A DNA stretch of 64,000 nucleotides from Anthonomus grandis grandis. Lineage: Eukaryota; Arthropoda; Insecta; Coleoptera; Curculionidae. How positions within the stretch are numbered: the first letter of the stretch is position 1; each line of letters opens with the position of its first letter. Positions 9,615-19,762 of the stretch are shown one piece after another. The notes below the pieces were generated by a model. That model was not told the origin of the DNA. It saw only the letters and a program-made list of their open reading frames with translations, and made no database searches. The DNA lies in NCBI RefSeq assembly GCF_022605725.1, contig NC_065549.1:36595690-36659689 (forward strand), read 5' to 3'. The position numbers and the translations under genes are program-made.

Positions 9615-11726
9615 ATGGATGAGTATAATAAACCCGTACAAAAATGTACACCGAACAAAGCCCGAAAATGTTTAGTAAACAAATCCAACCGAAAATCAGA
9701 GAAGCAAAAGATTGAGAGGTAAGTCCTATTGTGTAATTTTGGTAAAAATGTGTTTCTAAGTGTATTTTTATATACTCAAGTCAGGATCTTTTTGCAAGTA
9801 AGCGTTTTTTTGTCGAAAATCTAAACTAGGACATTTTTTAAAATTGTTAATTGCTACTTTGATAACTACAATTAGGGGCACATTAAAATTTGTTAAAATA
9901 AGAATGTATTTAATTATAAGTTTAATTTTGTATAATTTGTAAGTAAAATGAAAAGCCGGTTCGTTGTAATCTCAATAATATGTCACTTTCAACTTATTTT
10001 TAGATACAAGCCTAAAAGACCACCGGGTGTCCCAAGCTGTAATCATGCAACGAAGAGCTTCCGATGCAGCACTCTAACCAAATTTGACATATCTGATTTT
10101 CACTCAAAGTTTTATGCTACTCCTGCAAAAATTGATCAAGATAATTATATTGTGAAGTATACCAACGTTCAATTGCCAAAGCGGAAGCGCCCAAAGAATA
10201 GTTCGAGGCAAGTGAGAAAATTAAGTTACAAATTTTTTGTAAGGAATAGAAGCGGAAAAATAATTCCAGTTTGCAAACCTGCGTTTCTGAGTATACTGGA
10301 TATTAATAAAGATAGAGTTTATGGAGTTTTAAAAAGACATTTTGAAAGTGGGCAAATGGCACATGAAAACCGGGGTGGAGATCATAAAAGCAAGAAATAT
10401 CAATGTAGGCGAGAGACAATTCAGTTCTTTTTGGAATCTTTCAAATGTCAGGATTCACATTATTGCAGGTCAAAGAGTTCTTGTCGTGTATATTTGCCGT
10501 CAGAACTAAACATCAGAAAACTGTACCAAATGTATTCAAATTCAGCACTTGATAATGTCAGTGTTAAAGAATCATTTTTTAGACGTGAATTTTGTACAAA
10601 ATATAACATTGGCTTCGGTTCTCCGAGGACTGATGTATGTTCCACATGCATTCAGATGAGTGAAAAAATAAAGCTGGCGAGAGATGATCCTCCTAGAAAA
10701 GCTACACTGATGGCTGAAAAAACAGTGCATAAACTTAAGGCACGAGCTTTTTTTGCATTACTAAAGGAAGAAAAGCCTGAAATGATAACATTATCATTTG
10801 ACTGCCAAAAGAATTTGCCAGTTCCAAAACTTCCAGACCAACAGGCATATTTTTCAAAGCAATATAACTTCTACAATTTTACTATTGTCTGTGGTAGTTC
10901 CAAGACCACGTTAACTTCAGAAAACGTGTTTTGTTATTGTTGGAATGAAACTGTTCGGCCGAAAAGCTCTAATGAAATTGCTAGTGCTGTTTTCCATCGG
11001 CTCATAAACATGAATTTGGAGGGTAAAACGCACATTAGACTTTTTGCTGATGGTTGTGGTGGCCAAAACAAAAACACCACCATGATGGGAATGTGTTCAA
11101 ATTGGCTGGAATGTTATGCGCCACCAAATATTAAGAAACTTGAGATAATTTTTCCTGTAGTTGGACACAGTTTTATACCACCCGACAGGGTGTTTGGAAA
11201 TATCGAGAAAGCTATAAGAAAAAAAGAGATAATTACGACCCCACAGCAATATATTGAACACATAAGACAATATGCCACAGTATTAAAAATGGGTGACGAT
11301 GTCCCTGTTTTGGATTGGAAGAAGGAATCCCAAAATATACTAAAGCCACCTGGAGCATGGCACTTTAAATTTAATCCTTCGAAACGGTTTAAAATAACTC
11401 TTGACAAAAATCGAATTACGAAAGTTCAAGGTGAAGTAAACTACAGAACTGAATTAGGCAATCCTAGAAGTGTTACGAAGAAAAATAAGCAAATCAAATC
11501 AATGAATCCTCAACAACTTCCTGTGAACGTTCCTGTCAAACAAGATAAAATTATAGCAGTAAGTAAATTATTAGAATCACACTATGGCGAAAACTGGAGG
11601 CTTAACGAGGATTTTAATTTTTTCGTAAATATTGAACTTCGCCAACCAGATCAAGCTGATGCTAATGAAGAGCTTCCAGATTTGCAGTGCGAACCAGTTG
11701 AAGAGCTGGGATCTCTGTCTATTTAA
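9615..11726 (+). CDS. Putative DDE-type transposase of uncharacterised family (CGGQNKN core), two exons
   Basis: Exon 1 is 9615-9718 (MDEYNKPVQKCTPNK..., ending AG|GTAAGT). The intron is 9719-10003, with a pyrimidine-rich TTATTTTTAG acceptor, and exon 2 is 10004-11726. The frame is kept across the splice, giving 608 residues. The in-frame ATG at 9948 lies in the intron, so I reject it as the start. Candidate catalytic residues (608-residue numbering) are D301 in LSFDCQK, D384 in FADGCGGQNKN and E436 in FGNIEK, with GHSFIPPD before the last. A Cys pair (DVCSTC) precedes the core. I recall this architecture in many insect proteins annotated only as uncharacterised, and associate it with DUF7869. 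Flanking inverted ends argue that it moves this element. AATAAA at 11807-11812 follows the stop. No stop or frameshift is seen, unlike every other transposase here. DDE assignment is inference. Confidence 0.8.
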
Positions 11727-11915
11727 AAAATGTGTTTTAAAAGAATTTGTGTTTTATTCAAAATGTTTCCGTTAAAATTTATAGAATTACAATTTCTGTT
11801 AATTAAAATAAACATGATTTAAGACATACTACGTTTTTATTTTTATAGTGAAGTAAGTTAAAAAAGTAACTAAAGAAGCTCTACCTATTTGCTGCGTATT
11901 TCGGACCCTGAATCA

Positions 11916-11967
11916 GAATCAAAACCCGCTATATCCATTTTTCACAATCAAAAGCCGCTAACTCCAA
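11916..11967 (+). repeat. Two subterminal copies of the transposon end motif
   Basis: GAATCAAAACCCGCTATATC (11916 on) and CAATCAAAAGCCGCTAACTC (11945 on) repeat the inner part of the left end, GAATCAAACCCCGCTAACTC. Both are in the orientation of the left end, opposite to the right end. Extra copies near one end are common transposase-binding sites in DNA transposons; that role is inferred here. Confidence 0.7.
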
Positions 11968-12639
11968 ACAAAAACCTAAATATTTAGCCTAAAACTTAGA
12001 GCCATGGTGGATTTTTTACCAATACTTAGATATTTTTATATAGAAAATTTAAATTAAAAATATTTGGCAATCAAATATCAAAAAATAATCTAGCTAACGG
12101 TTTTTCTCAATTCCTGTAAAATTTTGCATTTTGGAGTTAGCGGGGTTTGAATCTTTACGCCTCATATATAATCTGAATAGTGATATAACGTCCCATAAGC
12201 AGTAAAACTTGCCAATGCGCATGAATGATATTGTGAAATCTTATTGGCTCCCATTTATACTCCATTTTTCCAAAAAAAGTACTATAGTTGCTCAAGTTTT
12301 GGCCAATCAATGATAAGAATTGTCGAGGCATGCGCAGATTGCTCAACTCTACTGTTGTTTAAACTAAATGTTTGATATATGTGTTATTACTTTTACTGTC
12401 AACACGAAAGAAACCCTACTCCATAGACTTGGAATTGTGGCTGCAATAGCTACTAATCAAGCTACGATTCAAGCCAAGAACAACAATCGCACATGGATCT
12501 CTCTGATTTATCCACAAGGACAATTCTATGAAGGTTACCCGACTCACCAACACTCCTATTGACTTTAGTGATTTTGTTTATGTATGAGGAGAGCCACATC
12601 TCAAGACCAGAATGAATTATTTAAAATTTATTGGACTTA

Positions 12640-13115
12640 GATATTAAGGCTTAGGCTTTGAATCCGCAAGTTGACCGTCCATCGTGGTTGTCAAAATATT
12701 TAGTTCAGGCGCCAATTTTCAAACAAAAAGAAGACACATTTTTTTTAGTACACCTTAATATACAATATTTACGTTCTAAAGTGTTAAATCTTAAAGAAGC
12801 GAATCTTAATACCAATATACTCTGTCTTAATAAACACTGGCTGTCTGAGAGGGAGTTGTGATGGGAGAAGTGTAACTCACATAGAGAAGCTCAATATAAT
12901 GTCCAAATTTTGTTGGGCTAACAGACCACATAGAGGTGTGTGAATTTTAATTTTTGAACGTAACGAAATAAATAAAAAAACATTGAAGTAACATTATAGA
13001 GATACATTTTGAGGTCCTTAAGATAAGTTTTGGTGAGTCTCTCATTTTTACTGTCTAGATATCACCACTGGGACCTTAGCAATTTTCTTAAACTTCTCCT
13101 TCTTTTCCTTTAACT
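12640..13115 (+). pseudogene. LINE endonuclease N-terminal remnant
   Basis: The plus strand reads LVHLNIQYLRSKVLNLKEA and then TNILCLNKHWLSE, the first conserved strand and helix of the apurinic-type endonuclease of non-LTR elements (LN-Q-L--K, later L-L-E-WL, with the catalytic Glu replaced by Lys). Further on, shifted pieces such as IEVTL and SLIFTVYRSP-like readings suggest the middle of the domain down to about 13.1 kb. Many stops and frameshifts. Confidence 0.6.
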
Positions 13116-13389
13116 TTGGGCTTTATCCTCTTATTAAAGATGCTACAAGAGGTTTACAATCATTTCTAATTTTAGTTATAGTGTTTATAATTGTCATTGC
13201 TGAATATCTAATCACATGGGATTAATATTTTATTTCAATAAACGCAAGTTATGCTGCACGTATCTGTTATCGTCCTATATGCACATCATATATCGTACTT
13301 AATTAATATATTAATAATTACTTCTTGAAGATTTGTCAATCTGTTAATTCTGAAACTCCCTCTGCATTTTTTCCTGAGAGGTAGATTAC

Positions 13390-13560
13390 CAACTACTTCT
13401 CTATCTTTTAGGTGACTTTCCGGAAGGTTTGGGGGGACGGTTATATGGGAAGGTTTCATGGGTTATTTTCTAGGACTACTTTCAGAAGTCTATTCTTGTC
13501 CATTCGTCTTATATGGTCGTACCACTCTTACGTTGTCTTTTTCATCTTTCAATATCTTAT
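13390..13560 (-). pseudogene. Possible LINE ORF2 C-terminal scrap
   Basis: The minus strand reads VRVVRPYKTNGQE and, after a frame change, RLLKVVLENNP. This resembles the VRW-GH--RM---RLPK-VLE--P pattern at the end of many insect LINE polymerases. It is short and broken, so the call is tentative. Confidence 0.4.
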
Positions 13561-14741
13561 ATTTTGCATTCTTCTCTGATACATGTGCTTCTTACTCTGT
13601 CTCTTCTATCAAACTTAAAAGCAAGTATTTTAAATTAGTAAAAAAATATAAAATTGTTTTTTGTCCATAAAATGATGTTGGTTGAGAAGCGAGAGCGTCC
13701 TCTAAACTATCCTTATTTATTATCTGCCACCATCTCTCATACTATACTTATACAGACTTAACGAATCAAACTTAATAATTCATTTCTTAAAAAGTTTTAT
13801 TAGATGATTGTGGTAAAAATGGTTTTTGTCTCGAAAATACAAGACGCTCCTCCATTAACGTTGATTAGACGTTGGAAAGTATGCTTTATTATTTCCGGAC
13901 GTTGGAATGATTAAACTTTTAATTCTTGAAGTTAGTGCAATACTATTTGAATAAGAAAGTCTTACTAATCTTTAATTGCGACGTTTTTTGTAAATTATTT
14001 AGTCTTTTCTCAATGTCCATCAGTAAGCTTACACATAATTTTTGAGGTTGTATTCATGTTAAGGCTAGAATGTATTTCTTCAAATTTGATTACTTTATGC
14101 CAAATTATGTGTTTTTTAAGACGTTAGCGCACTACATTAATTATCCTAGTCAAAATTCATATTTTACATCTTAATATTAATCTAAAAATTAAAATATTAA
14201 TTTTTAAAGAGTTCGGCTATTTGAAGAATTAAATAGCAAGGGAAAACGCTCTAGTTCTGTATAATATCCTAAGCCCGATAACAAAAGGATTATGCGAATT
14301 GCAATCAAATGTTCCGTATTCATTAGTAACGGATCGTCCCTCGGGATACATATACGCGAGATATATCATTGTTTCCGTATTCCTGCATTTATCTCTCCTA
14401 CGTATCTCGATGTATGTTACCGAATTGGAATTATTACAGCCATGGGAGAATTTGTAGGTAGGGAACGTTGTAAAGGGACAGACAAATATATGTTTCTAGA
14501 TAGACGTGGCCTCTGGATATTTATAATTCGAGTGAAAATTATAATTAAAGTGAAATTATGCTTCTTGATATACGATATTGAATTAACATCTGGTACAAAA
14601 AAAAACTAGGAGGATTTTTGAAAAATCTGATCACCATGATTTGGAAAAGAAAAGTTTTGGAAAATCGGCACCATTTGTTTAGATCTTCAAATAATTTTTT
14701 TGTCCATAAACTTTTATTATCAATACTATAGCTAATATATA
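13561..14741. other. No recognised gene
   Basis: An open frame of 105 codons at 14292-14609 contains a more GC-balanced core at about 14320-14480, but I recognise no motif and see no splice sites that frame it. The rest is AT-rich without repeats I can name. Confidence 0.3.
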
Positions 14742-15433
14742 CAGGGTGATTCAAAATTTAGTGCAAAGATTTCAAGGGCGTATTTACCAGCCAAGCATAA
14801 GAACTTTTTTCATATAAACGTATGTCCTAACTTGCTTCATTTTCTTGATACAGAGTGTAAAAGTTTTTTTAATAAAATCAGTTTTTTATCAATTATTCAA
14901 AATACTTTCAGCCGATTTAAATAAAATTTGGTAGGCTTATTTGTCATCATAAAGGCCCTCCTTTGATAGGAATAAAATAAATTTATTAATTCCAGTGGCG
15001 TTTCAGGGGGCTACCTACTTGATGCTAATAGGAAAAATGTTGGTAAGTCACCGCTTTTTTGACGATTTAATTTTTTTTTAGATTAAGCAGTCAATAATGT
15101 AACTTTCTTGCCTCTTGAGCCTTACTCGTATCTAGCTTTGTTTCCAGGAAAAAAATTAAAATCTGTGCCTGGCCCTATTAAAACAAATATCAAATTCACA
15201 TAGATTATTGAGATTTATTTAATTTCTTTTCAACATTTAACTTAACCTAAGTAACAAATACATACAAAAGTAGATTTTCATAACAAAAAAAATTTTTTTT
15301 TATTAAAAAACTCTTACACTTTGTACCTAGAAAACGAAACAAGTTAGGACATACGTTTTTAAAAAAAAAACTTCTTATTTTTGGCTGCGGTAAATACGCC
15401 CTTAAAATCTTTGCACTCAATTTTGAATCAATG
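14742..15433. mobile_element. Mariner-type MITE with about 140-bp inverted ends
   Basis: The left end CAGGGTGATTCAAAATTTAG matches the reverse complement of the right end CATTGATTCAAAATTGAG. The match continues through AGTTAGGACATACGTTT-like blocks for about 140 bp. TA borders both sides (14740-14741, 15434-15435). The right tip has lost the CAGGG form by mutation. No coding capacity in 692 bp. Confidence 0.85.
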
Positions 15434-15441
15434 TATATATG

Positions 15442-16850
15442 CAGGGTGAATCGGGACGAACGCACCAAACTCCAGGTAAGTGAAAATGATTAAAAAAAAT
15501 AACGTGAAAATAATTTTACAAACTCATATGTTCTCATGCGATTTTCATTTGATTTTTAATTATTATAGAGTAATTAAAATGTTTTAAATAGTTTACCACT
15601 TGTGGGGGTGAGAGCAATAAATTTATGAGAGAAAAAGGATAATGAAAATGAACATACCATAGGCTGTTGATTCCTTTCTTCTATATACTTGAGCTGCCCG
15701 TCACTCCCGCTACCGGCCGGTTATTTCGGTAATCGGCAAGGTTTTACGGGATTAGTTACTTAATTTGAGTACTAGTGAAGTATACATTCGACTACCTCGA
15801 ATGCATGAAAATGGTTCCCTTTTAAGTGCTTGTCCACTCCTCACACGTCTGGTTCATCGTTCGTTTTTAGGAGGGGAATGAGGAATTTTGGTGTTAGGGA
15901 GCAGACATAGTTTTAGATATAGGGTCATTTAAAACTTATTTAGAGAAGTGAGATTAATAAAGTATTAAAGTATTTAAACAATTACTGCAAGTAATGCTAA
16001 TGCCATTACTGAACACCACTTCATATCATAAATGCAGTAGGTACCGATTATTTGGTCCGTTTTGTTGTAAACGAGCCACTAGACAAGGTTTAGAAGAAGT
16101 ATAAAATATTCTGAAATTGGTAGAAGATGATGCAACGACTAGCTCATGAAGAATTACTACTCAACAGTTATCAACACGCTCCACGAGCAAAGCCTATATC
16201 CATGTATAGCACCTATAACCAGTACATTATGTTAGACCTATGCAATTTTGTAATTGGATAAATAATAATAATCATCCTATTGTATCGCACATAGTTTTTA
16301 CCGATGAAGCAACATTCAACCGTGATACTCACAACTCTCATGTATAGTCAGACGAAAATCCAAAAGCAACAGTCGAATCTAATTTTCAGCACAAGTTTTC
16401 AGTAAACGTATGGGTGGTATGGTCAATAGTAATTTCATTGGCCCACACATTTTAGAAACTCGTGTCACAGGGGAGAACTATTTATTTTTTTTGCGAATGA
16501 CTTAAAAGCATTATTAAAGAAAGTTTAAACCTTTAAGTTCCTCTAAAATCACAATGCAAATGTATTATTATTACGATGGAGCTCCCGCACATTTCGCTAG
16601 TCAGGTCGAGTAAATTCGCAATAATCCATCATTCGAGTAGTTTCGCTAATCCATAGTTCTGGGCGAAGAACTTCCAGGACTATGGATTAGTCACAGTGGT
16701 CCTATTAGTTAGCGTTCAAGATCTCCATACCTCACACCACTGGACTATTGTTTGTGGAGCTGGTTTAAAAATGAGATGTACAAGTCTACACTTTAGATGC
16801 CCTAATTGAAATGCGGAAGTATTTATCAACGAAAGACATGAATCACGTTT
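15442..16850 (+). mobile_element. Left part of a decayed mariner-type element
   Basis: A CAGGGTGAATCGGGACGAAC tip at 15442, seven bases after the preceding MITE's TA, opens a region that leads into a decayed plus-strand transposase (separate entry). No right end of the same kind follows. The region runs into the palindromic arm that begins at about 16849, so the right half is lost or was replaced. Confidence 0.55.
16060..16850 (+). pseudogene. Mariner-type transposase remnant
   Basis: Readings in shifting frames include TTRRGLEEV, VHYVRPMQFCNWI, SHIVFTDEATFNRD (first catalytic Asp), SDENPKATVESNFQHKFSVN and VWVVWS, then a broken region that corresponds to the second Asp and the RWIGR block. 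This is the family with the FTDE-TF and ENP----Q-KFSVNVW motifs that recurs across the window. It is beyond repair by single events. Confidence 0.8.
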
Positions 16851-18083
16851 TCGAGTTATAAGCGAATTTTAAAAATTTTGAAGACTTTGACAAATTAAAT
16901 AAAAAATCTAAACTACGCCGATGACAATATCTATCTAACTTTAATAACTTCATAATATTGGCCAAGCGTCAAATGCCTTAGGTCCAGTGATCACTTTTTC
17001 AAATTTCTTGTTTATTGTGGAAATAATACAGGGAGTTACCAGGATTATTGCTTTTTTACTTAGTTACTATTTGTTTTGCTCTTATACTGTAAGAGAAATA
17101 ATGAATGTTTCATCGTGACCATCAGTTTAAAAACTTCCCTGTTTCTAGTTTCACAATGGTAAAAATATGCGAATGTCTTATTTCATAAAAAAGTTATGCT
17201 TTTTGATATACTACGAAACACTTTTTTAGAAATAGTTAATAGTACGGAAAACTATTACTAAAATCGACATTTGCATTAAAAATCAGACCTTTTTTTAATG
17301 CCTTGAAAACAAATGCTACAAAACTTATGCCTAAAAATAATAGCTTTAATAATTTTTTGTTTAAAAAATTAAAGCTGTAAAAATAATCGAATATTTAAAT
17401 TTTTATTGTTCCTGGGGATGAGGCCTATAATAAATTTTCAAAGTGTTCACCACAAGCTCTTATGCAAGTTCTGCATCTTTTTACAAAATGTCTTTTTAAT
17501 CGACGCAGAGTTTCTGCTTGATTTTAATTTCTCTTAGCTCCTGTCTTGTATTAACCGATCCTAAATAAATAAACTGTTTTAACCAACCCAAATAAAAAAA
17601 ATAGAAAGAATTCACATCTGGGGAACGTGGTGGCCAAACAATAGGACCCAAGCGCCCTATCCATCTTCCAGGGAACCTATTATCCAAATGTTGTCGAATC
17701 AATGCAACATAATGAACAAGACAACCGTCATTCTGGAACCATATTCGCTCTCTCACCTCTAAAGGTACATCTTCTAGCAGAATTGGCAGTTGACCTTGAA
17801 GGAGCTCCAAATAAGCTACTCCGTTATAGTTATCGGGAATTTCGACTGGACCAATTACCCTGTTGTTGACTATTCCCGTCCTAAGGTTAATTTTAAACTC
17901 GTGCTGAAATTTATCCTGCTGAATAGTATGTGAGTTTTCCATTACCCATTCATGTACATTATACATGTTAAAAATTCCAAAACGTCGACATGAGGATTCG
18001 TTACACCAAAGAATGCTCTCAAAAAAGTCTGGATCCGCACGCATTCTTCTCAGCATATCTTGACCAAGGTACTACCCGTTTTC

Positions 18084-18203
18084 AGAGAAAAAATAAAAAG
18101 TGTCGGTCTCAAAACATCCTTTATATATATGCCGTGAAGGTTACATGTTTTGCTAATAAAGCATCATCAGACCTTATAAACTAGATGACCTGCTTAGTAC
18201 TCC
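18084..18203 (-). mobile_element. 120-bp insertion with 13-bp target duplication, Penelope-like terminal fragment suspected
   Basis: ACTACCCGTTTTC occurs at 18071-18083 and again at 18204-18216, bracketing 120 bp that interrupt the mariner transposase. A 13-bp duplication points to retrotransposition. On the minus strand it reads GGTCTGATGATGCTTTATTA followed by GCAAAACATGTAACC. This resembles the CTGATGA / stem / GAAAC core of hammerhead ribozymes carried by Penelope-like terminal repeats, with GAAAC changed to AAAAC. Confidence 0.6.
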
Positions 18204-18300
18204 ACTACCCGTTTTCTGTTATCCGCTGAAAAAAGAGCTTGTACTCTTTGAACATGAAATGGGAGCATTTGCTATCTTCTTAACTTTCCGGAGCTCACGC

Positions 18301-18480
18301 GCGGACTAACTCCGCAGCTATTTTATTTTGTCGTTAATTTCGACAATCGACAACCCGCAGCGCTGTAATATTAAGTCTCTTTCTATCAAGGGTTCTCCTA
18401 CAGTCAGTGCTCGTCAGCTCTCAGTGCGTTGGTGTGTGCGTTTATTGCCAAATTACAGCCACTGCGGACTGTGAGTCCGC
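18301..18480. repeat. Subterminal GCGGACT palindromes of the piggyBac (left copies)
   Basis: GCGGA-N5-TCCGC at 18301-18315 and GCGGACT-GTG-AGTCCGC at 18464-18480. A third copy, GCGGACT-CTG-AGTCCGC, is at 19952-19968 near the right end. The last two share the context CTGCGGACT...GAGCGT. They probably serve as internal binding sites for the transposase; this is inference. Confidence 0.65.
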
Positions 18481-18544
18481 GCGTGAGCGTTCAATTTAAA
18501 TATTTTTATGCGTTTTTTTTGTTAAACTTGTTGTGCAATGGCGA

Positions 18545-19762
18545 GTGTTGACTGATTGGATTGCTTTATTTATCTGGGGTATTGAAATCTAATCGACTTA
18601 ATATTGAGGAAATATGGACACAGAATGGTACTGGCGTCGGGCTTTTTCGACTAACAATGTCCCAATTTCGATTTCTGCTAGATCATTTACGTTTTGATGA
18701 TTTGGCAACTAGAGACGAACGAAAACAGACTGACAAGCTAGCCGCCATCCGGACAGTGATACAGTTGTTGGTAACTTTGATTCAGCCTATACACCTTTTG
18801 AATGGCTAACAATAGACGAGAAGCTAGAAGCATTTCGGGGGCGTTGCAACTTTAGGCAGTATATACCTAGCAAACCCAATAAATATGGGCTAAAAATATT
18901 TGCTATGGTAGACGCCAAGACTTATTACACCTGCAACATGGAGGTTTACGTAGGAAAGCAGCCTGAGGATCCATTCCAAGCGAGTAATTCTCTCACTGCA
19001 GTGGTGCAGAGATTGTGCCAATCAATAAAAGGAACCTGTCGTAATATTACAGTTGACAACTGGTTTATCAGTATGGAGCTACTCAATTCCCTTCAGTCCG
19101 ATTTCAAGCTAACTTTATTAGGTACAGTTAGAAAAAACAAAAGGGAATTGCCACCTGAATTTTCGAATCCTTTGGGTCGTCCACTTTTATCGTCCATGTT
19201 CGCCTTTCGTCATAACTGTACTTTAGTATCATATACACCAAAAAAGAAAAAAAACGTGCTGCTTTTATCAAGTATGCATTTTGACGATAAAATAGATGCT
19301 TCTACTGGAAAACCAGATATGATATTGGACTACAACTCATCTAAAGGAGATGTTGACTGTGTGGACAAGCTATGTGCGTCTTATAATGTAATACAAGAAG
19401 ATGGCCCATGGTTGTGTTCTATTCGTTACTCAATGTATCGGGAATAAACTCTTTTGTTGTTCATTCAATGAATAATAATAAGTATACGACGAAGAAAGTT
19501 TTTGCGATCTTTGTCATTTCAATTAGTGGAGGGCTATATTCACCGTCAAATAACGCAAACTATTCCTAAGGCTACGCAGTTAAAAGAACTTTTCGGACTG
19601 GAAATACCTACACCTGAGCCCCTACCAGCAGGACAACGTGGACGTTGCTCATACTGCGATAGAAAAAAAATAGACCTTCTCGTTTTTTTTTGTGTTGAAT
19701 GCCACAAATGTGTTTGTTTAGAGCATTCACTTGTTATTTGTCGTGAATGCCGCTCAGAGTGA
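18545..19762 (+). pseudogene. piggyBac transposase (PGBD4-like), truncated and frameshifted
   Basis: Segments in order: LLYLSGVLKSNRLNIEEIW, FRFLLDHLRFDDL (18561-18809), then TIDEKLEAFRGRCNFRQYIP in another frame at about 18810-18870, DAKTYYTCNMEVYVGKQPED, NITVDNWF, GTVRKNKRELP, MHFDDKID and DVDCVDKLCASYNV (18905-19447). The last part, at 19502-19762, is the Cys-rich tail GRCSYCDRKKIDLL...CVECHKCVC. The three Asp of the family (IDE, VDN, GVD-D) are present, the last as KGDVDCVD. About 100 or more N-terminal residues are missing and at least three frame breaks separate the pieces. Confidence 0.92.

Larger units (their letters stand above)
9444..12163 (+). mobile_element. Complete DNA transposon with an intact CGGQNKN-type putative transposase gene
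   Basis: Inverted ends match for 33 bp with two mismatches: GAGGCGTATAGAATCAAACC onward at 9444-9475 and the reverse complement at 12132-12163. ATAT lies at both borders (9440-9443, 12164-12167), which could be a 4-bp or 2-bp duplication or part of the ends, since ATAT is its own complement. The 2720-bp unit contains a single gene with exon 1, intron, exon 2 and a poly(A) signal, and nothing else. Two further copies of the end motif lie just after the gene. It interrupts a decayed frame 37 bp from the end of the 8106-9406 element. Confidence 0.85.

Noticed and set aside
9948..10003. Upstream Met at 9948 as start of the CGGQNKN protein
   Set aside because: The segment is the pyrimidine-rich 3' end of an intron with a good acceptor, and an in-frame upstream exon with a consensus donor exists.
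13458..13670. 70-codon plus-strand open frame
   Set aside because: It overlaps a better-supported LINE C-terminal reading on the other strand.
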